Source: Chitinophagales bacterium (lineage in GTDB: Bacteria; Bacteroidota; Bacteroidia; Chitinophagales; Chitinophagaceae). From it: a stretch of DNA of 64,000 nucleotides. Location: NCBI GenBank assembly GCA_026936105.1, contig JAIXKI010000015.1, positions 176,685-240,684 on the forward strand, in the 5' to 3' direction. The translations under genes and the position numbers were made by a program. The notes beneath the pieces were generated by a model. It did no database searches. It had not been told where the DNA came from and saw only the letters and a list, made by a program, of their open reading frames with translations. Positions 24,234 through 34,402 of this stretch are shown here, piece after piece. The first letter of the stretch is position 1. The number at the start of each line of letters is the position of its first letter.

Positions 24234-25562
24234 ATGAAAAAGCTTATACTTTTTTCTTTATGCTTACCCTTACTGTCAACAGTGATTTCAGGCCAGGTCA
24301 GGATTAAAAAAGATAATAACAAGGATACCCAGAAGAAAGAGACTAAGAAAGATGCTCAATCACCCCCCTTAAAAACTGAAACGATTTTTATTCCTCCTAT
24401 GCTAAATACGAAATACGATTTCAGCAATGTAAAGATCTGCATTGATAAATCAAACAATTATGATCCGGGGCCCAGGTTATCCAAGGCTTACCCTGAAATA
24501 CCAAAACTCAACAGCAATGGGCAACTGGAACCTCAGGTAATTCGTCAAAAACTAACGGCCGAAACAAATAAAATGTGGCCAAATGAGTCAGAGATCACGG
24601 TAGCATTCGCTCCAAATCAGACAACAAACTTTGTGATTGAAAAAGTAAAACAATATGCCAGGGAGTGGGAAAAAGTCGCCAACATAAGTTTTTCCTTTAT
24701 AACCGACTGGAAAAATGCCCATGTGAAAGTCAGTTTTATTAAAGGTGGAAGCTGGTCGTGGATGGGAAGAGAAGTGTTGAATAATCCCACGGAACAAACG
24801 ACGATGAATTTTGGCTGGTTTGATGACAATACTCCTGATAATGAATTCAGTCGTGTGGTTATTCACGAGTTCGGTCATGCTCTGGGGTTTATTCATGAAC
24901 ACCAGGCGGCCGGAGCCAGGATAAACTGGGATGTTGAAAAGGTGTATGCATATTTTGCAAAAATAAACTGGAGCAGGGATGATGTTGACAGAAACATTTT
25001 TAACAAATATTCGCAAAACAGCACCAATGGATCTTCATACGATAAGGCATCAATCATGCATTATTTTTTCCCGGAAGGTTTAACGACTGATAAAAGCGCT
25101 TTCTCTAACAATACAGAACTTTCCCCTCTTGATAAACTATATGCGAGAGTACTATATCCGTTTCCGCCAAAACCTCCACCTGTGACAGGTGTGCTGAATA
25201 CCGGCGATGATTGTGATGCCATAAAATTTATTGTTGAATACAATGTTTTGCCAGGCAATTTTATTGAATTCAGCCTGGAACCGGGCGTTGATAATTCAGG
25301 AAAAGTAGTTATCTGGTGGAAACAAATCGGTATTCCTTTTAAAGGAGGCGCTGAAAACAAAGATCTGCAATTGCTGGCCGATGGAAAAACCACCAGGGTC
25401 ACTATACTGAGAGAGATGATAGATGAAACAAGAGGTTTTTCTTTCGCTAAAGCAAAGTTTTTGGGTGTGCACACAGGACTTGGCTTTACATGGAAAGTAT
25501 GGGAAGCGCTTCCGGGCGGATGCCGGGTACGGTTTATCTGGCAAAATGATCATTGTTACTAA
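24234..25562 (+). CDS. Secreted astacin-like zinc metalloprotease
   Basis: Exported endopeptidase of 442 aa. A signal peptide (MKKLILFSLCLPLLSTVISG) and a Lys-rich linker lead to a metzincin domain (about 110-320). The zinc site is HEFGHALGFIHEH, with H211, E212, H215, G218, H221 and E222, the extended HExxHxxGxxHE signature, and the Met-turn is SIMHYF (Met275). This matches astacins (M12A). A separate C-terminal domain (about 330-442) with four cysteines and many Trp/aromatic residues has no recognised family. It is the first gene of a nearly gapless block of nine exported-protein genes. No type IX sorting domain is apparent. Confidence 0.9.
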   Translation: MKKLILFSLCLPLLSTVISGQVRIKKDNNKDTQKKETKKDAQSPPLKTETIFIPPMLNTKYDFSNVKICIDKSNNYDPGPRLSKAYPEIPKLNSNGQLEPQVIRQKLTAETNKMWPNESEITVAFAPNQTTNFVIEKVKQYAREWEKVANISFSFITDWKNAHVKVSFIKGGSWSWMGREVLNNPTEQTTMNFGWFDDNTPDNEFSRVVIHEFGHALGFIHEHQAAGARINWDVEKVYAYFAKINWSRDDVDRNIFNKYSQNSTNGSSYDKASIMHYFFPEGLTTDKSAFSNNTELSPLDKLYARVLYPFPPKPPPVTGVLNTGDDCDAIKFIVEYNVLPGNFIEFSLEPGVDNSGKVVIWWKQIGIPFKGGAENKDLQLLADGKTTRVTILREMIDETRGFSFAKAKFLGVHTGLGFTWKVWEALPGGCRVRFIWQNDHCY

Positions 25563-25572
25563 TCCTTTTGAA

Positions 25573-26784
25573 ATGAAACTTTATTTGCTTCATAGTACTT
25601 TAATTTTATTCCTGGTGACTTCGGCCACCGGTGTCATTTCCCAGACCACAGAAGAGTTTGACAACCTCGTCTTTTTTGTTCCATCCGGCTTTACAGTAAA
25701 TAAAACCAATAATAGCTTCATGCTTTCCGATGCGACTGTACCCGGCGGTCAATACTTTACCATCACTATAAACAGATCTGTTTTATCGCTTAAAAAAATT
25801 GAAAAAAGTTTTCCGGTATTCTGGCGTGAATCACTCTTAAACGAAGGAATAGATAATCCTGTTCCGGAGCCGGCTTTTGTGAAAACACAAACCACTTCAG
25901 GATGGAATAGTTACCGGGGAGGGAAACTGGTAACTTTTAATCCTCAATCATCCCCTTTTTATTATCATCTCACTATTCTCAGGTCATTGGGAATTACGTT
26001 TCGTGTTTGTACCCGTTCCAGCAGTGAAGAGCTTTTCATACAAAAAACTCCTCAGTTGATGCAACTTATTTCATCAATGAGCTTTAAGACCTCACCCCGT
26101 CAAAATGGTCAGCCGGCAGTAACAAATCAAAATAATCCTGCTTACCCGGGCAACTCCGGTAATGCCGGGTATAATCAGATGTTGCAGTTAAACGGCCTGT
26201 ACATTTCTGTACAGGGTGATTTGTTTTCCGACGCAGAGTTAGCAGTTCTCTATTTCTCTCCCGACGGTACTGTGTTTACTGATATTCCCGAAAAAGGATT
26301 CTTCAATTGGAATATGCAGCAGTACAAGTCACAGTTTCCCTCCCTGTTCGGATCCTTTAATACAATAAATAATACCGTTTCAGTAAGGATGAACAATGAG
26401 ACGATTGCCACTTCCTATACTCATGATCAAAACAACAGTATTCAATCAAATACCAATCCATCACAGGTCTTTAAAAAAATTGACGCTCTGGACAATTATC
26501 AGATGGATGGCAGTTTCATCAACAAACAAAGTGGTAGCAATGCCAACATTGTTTTTACCCGGGATGGTCAGTTCACCGATAACGGACTCATAAAAACCAT
26601 ATTGAAAAATAATAATGAAGCTGCGGGTTATGGGAAATACAGCAGCCGGCAAAACTCACTGTTGCTGCAATACAGTGACGGGCGGCAGTTGCAGCTTTGT
26701 TTTTATATGATGCCGGAAGATTTTCAAACAGGCGGAAGGCCTGATAAAATTTTGATCAATAATTATGTTCTTACAAAACAATAG
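25573..26784 (+). CDS. Exported protein of unknown function, two-domain type A
   Basis: The frame is open from 25423 inside the previous gene, but the ATG at 25573 starts a signal peptide (MKLYLLHSTLILFLVTSATG), giving 403 aa, 10 bp after the protease stop. Residues 25-170 start with EEFDNLVFFVPSGF, a pattern shared with the protein at 30888 (FDMVSFTPPAGW), resembling small DcrB/PsbP-like folds. After a Asn/Pro/Gly-rich linker (about 175-200) a C-terminal domain (about 205-403) has LNGLYIS, YFSPDGTVF, FTRDGQF and LQYSDGRQLQLCF, suggestive of a lipocalin-like barrel. No catalytic motif is seen. Confidence 0.8.
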   Translation: MKLYLLHSTLILFLVTSATGVISQTTEEFDNLVFFVPSGFTVNKTNNSFMLSDATVPGGQYFTITINRSVLSLKKIEKSFPVFWRESLLNEGIDNPVPEPAFVKTQTTSGWNSYRGGKLVTFNPQSSPFYYHLTILRSLGITFRVCTRSSSEELFIQKTPQLMQLISSMSFKTSPRQNGQPAVTNQNNPAYPGNSGNAGYNQMLQLNGLYISVQGDLFSDAELAVLYFSPDGTVFTDIPEKGFFNWNMQQYKSQFPSLFGSFNTINNTVSVRMNNETIATSYTHDQNNSIQSNTNPSQVFKKIDALDNYQMDGSFINKQSGSNANIVFTRDGQFTDNGLIKTILKNNNEAAGYGKYSSRQNSLLLQYSDGRQLQLCFYMMPEDFQTGGRPDKILINNYVLTKQ

Positions 26785-26853
26785 ACAAAAAAGTGAAATG
26801 GACAAGTTATTCAGAGTCCGCCCGAAATATTCTCTTTAATAAAAAATAATATT

Positions 26854-27729
26854 ATGAAAAAAGCTCTTGCCACCATTCTGCCTTTGGTATGGATTGTTTT
26901 TCTTTTAACCGGTAATCTCCATGCACAAATTTCAATAAAAGATACACGGAGTGGTGCGGATTTGGTTGAGGTAAATAGCTTAACAACCGGTGTGTCTAAT
27001 CTGTATATCACCGATTCATTGAGCCGGAGCAGGTTGGAAATTTCTGATTTTAATAAGGGTACGGTTTTACATACAGCAAGTTTTGAAATTGCATTGAATA
27101 TTGAAAATGTGCAAAACATTTTAAAAGTGCTTTATTCATCCATGCAGGGGCAGTCATTGTCAAATATTACATTCAAAAAATTGAATGCGAAGAGCCAGGT
27201 GATTGAGCAAAGAAATTATAGTCCGGTTACAGTCAAAGAAATTGTATTCCCCGGGTTGGATGCAGTTTCAAAAGAACAGGCAAGAGCCAGAATTACCATA
27301 CAGGGACAGAACCTTTCTTTTGATAACAAGGGTTATGGTTCTTCCAGAAATTCCTATTCAAAGACCGCCGCTATTAATGCATTCGCGATAATGATAGACG
27401 GTATGACCACCAATCAGGTTTCCCGGATCAGCAGCCTGAGAATCGTTCCAGTTTCAGAAAGAGAATATTTGTTTTTCAGCCTGGAATTTCTCACAGAAGA
27501 TATAAAGCAATGGTATGACTGGCTGAACACCGTCTATACCACTGCCACCGGAAGTCCGGTCCGCCGGAATGTTAGCATCAAACTGACGGATCAAACCATG
27601 AGAAATGATATCGTTTCTATAGAACTGCCACAGGTGGAAATCGTTTCTATTTCTTCATCGAACGATCCCAATAGCATTTCAAAAACAACAGTTTTACTGC
27701 GCACAACCCAAAACCCGGTTATCAATTAG
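26854..27729 (+). CDS. Exported protein of unknown function, 291 aa
   Basis: Begins with a clear signal peptide (MKKALATILPLVWIVFLLTGNLHAQ). The mature part is rich in beta-forming stretches with many Ser, Thr and Ile and no cysteine pattern. It contains about two similar halves of 120-130 residues (SLTTGVSNLYITDSLS..., later FAIMIDGMTTNQVSRISSL...), but no family was recognised. It lies 69 bp downstream of the previous exported protein and 21 bp upstream of the TPR protein, so it is likely in the same operon. Confidence 0.75.
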   Translation: MKKALATILPLVWIVFLLTGNLHAQISIKDTRSGADLVEVNSLTTGVSNLYITDSLSRSRLEISDFNKGTVLHTASFEIALNIENVQNILKVLYSSMQGQSLSNITFKKLNAKSQVIEQRNYSPVTVKEIVFPGLDAVSKEQARARITIQGQNLSFDNKGYGSSRNSYSKTAAINAFAIMIDGMTTNQVSRISSLRIVPVSEREYLFFSLEFLTEDIKQWYDWLNTVYTTATGSPVRRNVSIKLTDQTMRNDIVSIELPQVEIVSISSSNDPNSISKTTVLLRTTQNPVIN

Positions 27730-27750
27730 TATTTTCTATAAAACATAGAA

Positions 27751-29820
27751 ATGAAAAACTATTGTCAACTTAAAATTATTTTTTTCTTTTTAGCTGTTTG
27801 GCTGACGAATATGTCATTACAGGCACAGCCTCCTGCCAAAACAAAGGAAGAGAATGATCTCTTAAAATATCTTCTCAAAAAAGTAGATTCTGTCAAGCGG
27901 ATTGCAGAGAACCAAAAAAAGGACAATCGTTCGATTAATACATCGAGCGGTTCCAAACAAACAACTATTCCACAAAAGAGCAAGGATAATGAAGTGCTTC
28001 CCGGATATAATTCTGCAAAAGCCCGGTCAATACCAAAAAAAATTCTCAGTCCCGAAGAGCTTCACATTTATCTTATCAATCTTTATAATCAATTATGCAG
28101 CAGGTTACCTTCCGGTGCTGTGAGTTCTGCAAAATCTATTGCTGCAAAACTGGATAACCATCCCGGTAAATTAGAAGCGGCTGCCCTGGTTGGCTGGCAA
28201 AATCGTGCACGTGATGAAGCGGTAATTCTTATTATGAAGGCTGCCACCCTAAGCAATGACGGTTTATTACTTTCCAATGCGGGCGGCTTTCTTGATATGT
28301 ACGGGCTTCCTGAAAAAGCCATCCCCGTTTTAAGGACAGTTGTCAACCAGGCCTCGCAAAATGCAATTGCTCTCAACAATCTCGGCCAGGCATACACTGC
28401 ACTTGGAATGCTGGATTCCGCCATGACCTACATCAGCCGCTGTCTGAGAATATCGCCACAACATCCCGAAGCAAATTGCACTGCCGGGCTCATTGAACTG
28501 AAAAAAGGGAATAAGGAAAAAGCTCAGGCTTATTTTGAAAACTCAATAAGCGGCGGTTTCAATTTTTCAGCTCTTAGAGGGTTAGCCACCATTTTTAAAG
28601 ACAACAAAGAAAAATTGAAGATTGCCCATCTGATAAAACCGAAAGTAAAGAAACCGGAATACTTTAATCAGTTTAAATATAACAAGCTTCCGAGGCAATG
28701 CTATAATGTATTTGAAGCTGCAACAGTAGAAAAGGAGCTTTACGCTTATAAGCAAATTTTGCAGAGCGAAACCATGAAATTTTACCTGCTTGGTGAAGAA
28801 GCAAAAAAAGCCAAGGGGAAAAACTGGGTAGAAGAGACCAATAAAAAAAACATTGAAACAATAATACAGGGGAAACCTTATTTGCGGCCATTCCAGATAT
28901 TGGGATTTATCATGCTTTCGGAAACAGAGATGGACTATAACAAAGACATTGCCGATCTTCAAAAATTCTATAAGGAAAACAGGGAGCATTATACTCAGTT
29001 GGAAATAGAATATAAAAAAGCTTTTGACCAATTGGCTAAATCGGGCGACAACACTTGTGCAAAAGAAAACGAATTGAAGAATAAATACCTGGAGCAATTT
29101 GCGCAGTTGAATAAGGAATGGCAGAGCCGATACATGCTTGTCGAAAATAAATACATTAACGACCTTCTCTTCTGGTGTTACTTCGCCGCTCTTGACCTGA
29201 AAGACTACCGTACCAAGTTTTATGCGTTAATACGTAATTACATCCATCAAATAGACAGGCTGGCAGTGGCAAAAATATTGGAGCCTTGTAAAAAAATGGA
29301 ACCCAGGGAAATTGAAACTCCTGTTCCCAATGAACTGCATGAATTTGACTGCCCTGTTGATGTAGAGATTGGATTTGCCGTAGGTAAATTGACAATGGAC
29401 TGTGAAAAGTTTTCTTTCAAGGCCGGAGAGGGAATTGTATTCAAATACGAGAAAAATTTCATATCCCACAGGGAATCGACCATCAGTATTGGTGCAGGAG
29501 TAGGCTTAGATGCCTCTGAAAAAGTTGGCCCCGTAAAAGCCGGTTTTTCCGCAGGAATAGACATGTCAGTGTATTTCACTTTTGATATGGCCGGCAATTG
29601 TTCAGATGCAGGAGTTACCTACAATGCATCCGTTGGCGGAGGATTAAATTTTTCAGCAGGCGAACGAATTAAAATAAAAAGAGACCTCGGTTACATGGGT
29701 GCTGAAGTTGGTTGGCGTTTCGGAATAAACTCAGGGCCTGGCTTTACCACATCTGATTTTATGAAAGACAAACCGGAGGTGCCGGTAAATAAAAATGTAA
29801 AAATCTATAACTCCAATTGA
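27751..29820 (+). CDS. Exported TPR-repeat protein with a beta-rich C-terminus
   Basis: A 689-aa protein with a signal peptide (MKNYCQLKIIFFFLAVWLTNMSLQAQ). A charged linker (about 30-90) precedes tetratricopeptide repeats (about 115-285; for example AIALNNLGQAYTALGMLDSAM and HPEANCTAGLIELKKGNKEKA). A long helical, coiled-coil-like middle (about 300-520) follows. The last 150 residues are Gly-rich beta sequence (SIGAGVGLDASEKVG, YNASVGGGLNFSAG), similar to a small barrel or pore-like domain. TPR proteins act as scaffolds, so this may organise the other products of the block. The stop is 1 bp from the next start. Confidence 0.8.
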   Translation: MKNYCQLKIIFFFLAVWLTNMSLQAQPPAKTKEENDLLKYLLKKVDSVKRIAENQKKDNRSINTSSGSKQTTIPQKSKDNEVLPGYNSAKARSIPKKILSPEELHIYLINLYNQLCSRLPSGAVSSAKSIAAKLDNHPGKLEAAALVGWQNRARDEAVILIMKAATLSNDGLLLSNAGGFLDMYGLPEKAIPVLRTVVNQASQNAIALNNLGQAYTALGMLDSAMTYISRCLRISPQHPEANCTAGLIELKKGNKEKAQAYFENSISGGFNFSALRGLATIFKDNKEKLKIAHLIKPKVKKPEYFNQFKYNKLPRQCYNVFEAATVEKELYAYKQILQSETMKFYLLGEEAKKAKGKNWVEETNKKNIETIIQGKPYLRPFQILGFIMLSETEMDYNKDIADLQKFYKENREHYTQLEIEYKKAFDQLAKSGDNTCAKENELKNKYLEQFAQLNKEWQSRYMLVENKYINDLLFWCYFAALDLKDYRTKFYALIRNYIHQIDRLAVAKILEPCKKMEPREIETPVPNELHEFDCPVDVEIGFAVGKLTMDCEKFSFKAGEGIVFKYEKNFISHRESTISIGAGVGLDASEKVGPVKAGFSAGIDMSVYFTFDMAGNCSDAGVTYNASVGGGLNFSAGERIKIKRDLGYMGAEVGWRFGINSGPGFTTSDFMKDKPEVPVNKNVKIYNSN

Positions 29821-29821
29821 A

Positions 29822-30874
29822 ATGAAACAAGGATTGTTTTTAATCATTTCCTTATTTACAGCTACCAGTTATGCACAGGTGTCCGTGAAAGACCTGAGTC
29901 TCTATTACGAACAGGATGCTGCCCTCTGTGGGGGCTACGACTCGGTTTTTGCCATCAAAGGCAAATGGAAAAAACTCGGTGATGAGAATACTTTTCCCGA
30001 TAAATCGTTTCCAAAATCAGATTACAAATTCGTCAATGCCCGGCTTGACAGTATGGGCGATATGCTGAAAGCCACAATCACTGACCTCAGTGGAATGGAG
30101 GCAAGATATTATCGCAATATCACTGGCAAAGCATACATCCCAGGTGGCCCTGTGCCCTACACGCTGACAGCTCGCTTTCCGGATTATTATTGTAACACTA
30201 ACTTTAAGAAAATCCTGCTGGCGGACGAAACCTCTAACCTGGTCTATATATTTGTAAACACTCTGAACTGGTTTCTCAGTAAAATTGGTAAATGGGACAT
30301 AAACAATGACGGAATTCTTCATACCGTTTACCAGCTTCCTGTTACAAATGGCAAATGGAAAGGTATGACCGTGTATGAGCCTGATTTTTTTGCAGGAGGA
30401 GCTACAAGAATTGTTTACCGGGCAGTTGTGCTGGGCCGCAACGGAAAACTCCCCTGGCGGTCGTTGACTCAGAAACAATATCTGACCAGTTTAAAGATTC
30501 AATATGAGGCGGAATTAAATAAAACAATAGAATGGAACGGCTTTTCAAAGAACTACTCCAAAAGATTGAAATTTATCAATGATTACTTCGCCGTAGCAGA
30601 TGAAAAAACATTAGAAACACCGGCGGTGATAGATCCCAAAGCCGGTATCTGGGGCTTCAAAGGAAAATTCGGGGATGAAGAAAACGGAGGATACCGATTA
30701 GTTTTATTTGCCGGGAATAAAAAATATTTTGACACTACCCTGCCCCGCTATGTTCCGCAACTGTTCCAGGTAATATGGAAGTACAATCCGGATGAAAAGG
30801 TTTCGCTTCATTTCAAAAAACAGTTTGAAGAAAATTTTCCATTGGAGAAACTGAAAGCAATGTTAGATAAATAA
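29822..30874 (+). CDS. Exported protein of unknown function, 350 aa
   Basis: The signal peptide (MKQGLFLIISLFTATSYAQ) is followed by a mature protein with many aromatic residues (KWKKLGDEN, GKWKGMTVYEPDFFAGG, KAGIWGFKGKFGDEENGG). No domain family was recognised and no catalytic motif is obvious. It starts 1 bp after the TPR gene stop and ends 13 bp before the next gene, so translation coupling with the TPR protein is likely. Confidence 0.75.
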   Translation: MKQGLFLIISLFTATSYAQVSVKDLSLYYEQDAALCGGYDSVFAIKGKWKKLGDENTFPDKSFPKSDYKFVNARLDSMGDMLKATITDLSGMEARYYRNITGKAYIPGGPVPYTLTARFPDYYCNTNFKKILLADETSNLVYIFVNTLNWFLSKIGKWDINNDGILHTVYQLPVTNGKWKGMTVYEPDFFAGGATRIVYRAVVLGRNGKLPWRSLTQKQYLTSLKIQYEAELNKTIEWNGFSKNYSKRLKFINDYFAVADEKTLETPAVIDPKAGIWGFKGKFGDEENGGYRLVLFAGNKKYFDTTLPRYVPQLFQVIWKYNPDEKVSLHFKKQFEENFPLEKLKAMLDK

Positions 30875-30887
30875 ATAAACCATTTAT

Positions 30888-32267
30888 ATGAAACAAATTC
30901 TTTTACTGCTCAACGTATTCTTTCTTATGACCAGTATTTATTCACAAACAGAAAAATTTGATATGGTAAGTTTTACTCCGCCGGCCGGCTGGGAACGGAC
31001 AGAGGCTAACGGAACAGTTTCATTTTTGGACACAAAAACAGTCAATGGTTTGACTAGTTTTTGCCAGATCACAATTTATCCTGGTAACATAAGTACGGCT
31101 AACGCCGATAAAAACTTCAATAAGACCTGGAAAAAATTAGTAACCGATCTTACAAAATCAAAAACAACTCCTGATAAACAATCGCAAACTACGCCTGACG
31201 GCTGGACTATAGTTACCGGATCCGCAAATATTACTCAGGAAGGGTTGACTTATAAAATCATTGTGACAACTATTACCGGTTTTGACAAAACACTATCCAT
31301 TCAAATAAAAACAGCAGGAGGTGATTACGCTTCAGCACTGGATAATTTTTTCAAAGGGCTTGAACTGGATAAAAATTCAACAACGACAATCAATCAGATA
31401 ACAACAAACAATTCTATAAGCATGAATGATTATGAATTCACCCCCCCGGAAAACTGGCAAATAAATAAAACCAAAGATTTTATTTCCCTGCAAAATCCCA
31501 GGTCCGGATGTATCATTCATATATTCACTCCGCAACCATCTTCCGGAAACTTAGAACAGGATGCAAAAAATGTTTTTGATATGATGTACAAAGGATGGGC
31601 TTACCAGCAACAGGGAGAAAAAAGTTTTTTATTGACCACCGGTGTACTACCAAAAGGTCTGGAATATTTTATGAAAGAAGGAACCATGACAGGTTATAAT
31701 ACAAACGGACAATACCTCCTTGAAGAAGGAACAGCCATGGTTGTAAAAACCGGTAATACTATTATAATCATCTCTGCCCGGCATAATAGTGGCGCTTTAG
31801 GTCATGATGAGTGTTACAGGAATTACAATACATGGAGGAGATTTATAAACAGTTTCTCTGTCAAAAATAATTCGTCAATAAAAAATAATGGCTCAGATGA
31901 TGCACAAAGGATTTTAGGTTTATGGAAAGTGATTGCAACCGGAGTTGTATCAGCTGATTATGTATTTGCCGCCAACGGAAATTATGAATATGGCGGTGGA
32001 TTGGGTTCTTCCACTACAACATCCGACATGTATTATGAATACATCTACAACCGGGCTTATCCTTTCCAGGGTAGCGGCAGCTATACCATTTCAGGCGATC
32101 AGCTTTTTTTGAAAAAAAGAAGTGATAACAGTACAGAACAGGTAAGGTTTCGCTTTGAAAAAGTAAATCACGGCGGCACAGGGTGGAATGACAGAATCTG
32201 GCTGTTGAAGAAAGATATATTAGGTGATATGGAAGTATCTTATGAAAAAGTAAAAAGAATAGAATAA
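30888..32267 (+). CDS. Exported protein of unknown function, duplicated domain plus lipocalin-like end
   Basis: 459 aa with signal peptide MKQILLLLNVFFLMTSIYSQ. The first domain starts FDMVSFTPPAGW (about 25-165) and a second related one starts YEFTPPENWQIN (about 180-325), an internal duplication. The C-terminal part (about 340-459) begins AQRILGLWKVIATG and continues with FAANGNYEYGGG, a lipocalin-like pattern. The same layout (one FxPxGW domain plus a barrel-like end) is seen in the protein at 25573, so these two are probably paralogues within the block. Function is unknown. Confidence 0.8.
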   Translation: MKQILLLLNVFFLMTSIYSQTEKFDMVSFTPPAGWERTEANGTVSFLDTKTVNGLTSFCQITIYPGNISTANADKNFNKTWKKLVTDLTKSKTTPDKQSQTTPDGWTIVTGSANITQEGLTYKIIVTTITGFDKTLSIQIKTAGGDYASALDNFFKGLELDKNSTTTINQITTNNSISMNDYEFTPPENWQINKTKDFISLQNPRSGCIIHIFTPQPSSGNLEQDAKNVFDMMYKGWAYQQQGEKSFLLTTGVLPKGLEYFMKEGTMTGYNTNGQYLLEEGTAMVVKTGNTIIIISARHNSGALGHDECYRNYNTWRRFINSFSVKNNSSIKNNGSDDAQRILGLWKVIATGVVSADYVFAANGNYEYGGGLGSSTTTSDMYYEYIYNRAYPFQGSGSYTISGDQLFLKKRSDNSTEQVRFRFEKVNHGGTGWNDRIWLLKKDILGDMEVSYEKVKRIE

Positions 32268-32292
32268 AATCAATTCTCCTAAATCTAAAACG

Positions 32293-33657
32293 ATGAAAAA
32301 GACAATTGCTTTTTCCTTTTGTTTTACAATATTGTCAATAACAGCTTCAGGACAGACAGATACGGCTTTTATTGTAAAAAAATTTTATTTAGACAGCACA
32401 ACATCCAGAGGCGAGCCTGTGGGTGATCCAGAAACAAAAGAAATCAGTAAAGATGGCGGCACTATTATTTCATCCGATGGAAGACTGGAACTGATTTTCC
32501 CCGAAGGTGCATTAAAAAAAAAGAAAAAAATTACCATACAGCCGGTAACCAATCATGTAGCCAATGGCAGGGGAAATGCTTACAGGATGGAGCCATCGGG
32601 ACTTCAGTTTGACAAACCTGTTTCCCTCATTTTTCATTATTCAGAAGATGAGATGGCTGGTACCCTACCGGAATTAAAAGGAATTGCAAGTCAGGATAAA
32701 AACGGGAAATGGGAAGCGCTGCAGGAGATTGAAACAGACACAACAGCCAGGACCATAACATCGCAGATTTTTCATTTCAGCAGTTACTCTACCTTTGATA
32801 AAATTGTATTGAGACCCTCAAATGCAAGGGTGAAGGTGGAGAAGAATCTCCCGATGGAAATTCACTTTACGGTAAGTGATCCCGACAATGAAATTTTTCT
32901 GCCTGTAAAAATCCCTGCACCGCAATGGTCGGTTAATGCTATTCCTTTGGGCAATCCGGATGTGGGTCGAATATCTGTCCGGTCATCAGACAATGCCATA
33001 TACACAGCCCCCGTAAGTGTCCCGGATGAAAATCCTGTTGCCGTTTCTGCAAAATTAAAAGGCATGGAATTCACTTTCAGGAAAAAGAAATTCAAAGATC
33101 TTACACTCACAAGCAACTTATTGATTTATGACAGAGCCTATACAATCACCATGAATCTTTGGATGGATAACAGCGCAGATGGCCCCTGTACCCTGCGAAT
33201 GGAAGACGGTGGAGCTTTTACCGTAGTGATGGAAGGAACACACACTACGATCAAAGAAATTGCAAACCGGGATATGACCATCAGGATTAACCCTTGTTAT
33301 AATTGCCCAATGACCTGGGCCAACAAGGCTGTGAGTAAAAAAGGCCCTATCAACATTGTTGGAACAAAAAAGATTATAGTAACACCGGCAAGTTTACCCG
33401 GCACTCCGTTTTCCCGGGTTCAGCTATTTCTTAATCATATTGCTCCACCGTTACCCGTTTTTAAAACTGCCTGTCCGGCAGGCGGTGGTATGCCTTCTTT
33501 TTCAATGCCTGTTTTTCTGCCGCCATTAATCGAGTTTGAAGCTAATAATAAGGAAGAACAGATTATTACACTTACTGAATTGTCAAACAACTCAATCAAA
33601 AATAGTAGCCGGAGCGGGATTAAAATTGTTATTAAGCTTATTCATGATGACAATTAA
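32293..33657 (+). CDS. Exported protein with ZU5-like domain
   Basis: 454 aa with signal peptide MKKTIAFSFCFTILSITASG. Residues 45-165 look like a ZU5 domain: GGTIISSDGRLELIFPEGAL, ITIQPVT, YRMEPSGLQFDKPVSLIFHY. Bacterial ZU5 domains are usually part of surface proteins, sometimes beside autoproteolytic modules, but no such motif is visible here. The middle and end are beta-rich; a CxxC (CYNC, about residues 336-339) and several Pro-rich turns occur near 335-410. It sits 25 bp after the previous gene. Confidence 0.78.
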   Translation: MKKTIAFSFCFTILSITASGQTDTAFIVKKFYLDSTTSRGEPVGDPETKEISKDGGTIISSDGRLELIFPEGALKKKKKITIQPVTNHVANGRGNAYRMEPSGLQFDKPVSLIFHYSEDEMAGTLPELKGIASQDKNGKWEALQEIETDTTARTITSQIFHFSSYSTFDKIVLRPSNARVKVEKNLPMEIHFTVSDPDNEIFLPVKIPAPQWSVNAIPLGNPDVGRISVRSSDNAIYTAPVSVPDENPVAVSAKLKGMEFTFRKKKFKDLTLTSNLLIYDRAYTITMNLWMDNSADGPCTLRMEDGGAFTVVMEGTHTTIKEIANRDMTIRINPCYNCPMTWANKAVSKKGPINIVGTKKIIVTPASLPGTPFSRVQLFLNHIAPPLPVFKTACPAGGGMPSFSMPVFLPPLIEFEANNKEEQIITLTELSNNSIKNSSRSGIKIVIKLIHDDN

Positions 33658-33766
33658 CAGGAAAATATTCAGTATGGCAAAAACAGGATAATCATTTTTG
33701 TACCCGGAACTAACTTTAGTACTATTGTTCATTCTTAAAGATTACCGGAACTTACAAGAAAATTTT

Positions 33767-34402
33767 ATGAAAAAAATCATTTTTATTTCCTTTTTATTGT
33801 TACCGATTTACTTATTTGCCCAATTAGGCATTGGCATCAAAGCCGGTATGAATTTCGCCAACGTATCCGGCGCTTCATCCATCAATAGCAGCAATCGTTC
33901 CGGTTTTTTGGTTGGGGTTTTTCTGGCTCCTTCCGGTAAGGGAGTTTTCTCATCCCGCCACGAATTAGTGTATTCAAAGCAGGGATACAATTTTGCTTCA
34001 GGCAATAATACGGGCAATGTAAATCTCGATTATATTATTATACCCCAACTGATGGGAATAAACATCACTAGGTTTGTCCAGATACAATTAGGTGCCCAGA
34101 TGGCCTTTCTGATTAATGCAAAAGCAGATAGCACAAGTTATGGCGGCTCAATGAACCCTTACAGTTCTGTAATGGATTATTACAACAAATTTGATTATGG
34201 ATTTGCTGCCGGAGTAGAAATTCATCCTGTCTCGGGGCTACTGATCGGGGCAAGGTATAATATCAGCCTGGGAAAATTATATAAAGACATCCAATCCGGC
34301 CAGATGCCATCCTTTACTGCAGAAGACGCCAAAAATAATGTAGTGCAGATTTTAGTTGGCTGGACTTTTGGCGGCCAATCATCAAAAAAGAAACAGAAAT
34401 GA
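33767..34402 (+). CDS. PorT-like outer-membrane beta-barrel protein
   Basis: The frame opens at 33698, but the ATG at 33767 starts a clear signal peptide (MKKIIFISFLLLPIYLFAQ), giving 211 aa. The mature part begins LGIGIKAGMNFANVSG, typical of the PorT/OMP_b-brl_2 family of small Bacteroidota barrels, with alternating strands (GFLVGVFLAP, YDYGFAAGVEI, GLLIGARYNISLG). It probably spans the outer membrane. It overlaps the next gene by 4 bp (ATGA), so the two are translationally coupled. There is a 109-bp gap before it. Confidence 0.85.
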   Translation: MKKIIFISFLLLPIYLFAQLGIGIKAGMNFANVSGASSINSSNRSGFLVGVFLAPSGKGVFSSRHELVYSKQGYNFASGNNTGNVNLDYIIIPQLMGINITRFVQIQLGAQMAFLINAKADSTSYGGSMNPYSSVMDYYNKFDYGFAAGVEIHPVSGLLIGARYNISLGKLYKDIQSGQMPSFTAEDAKNNVVQILVGWTFGGQSSKKKQK

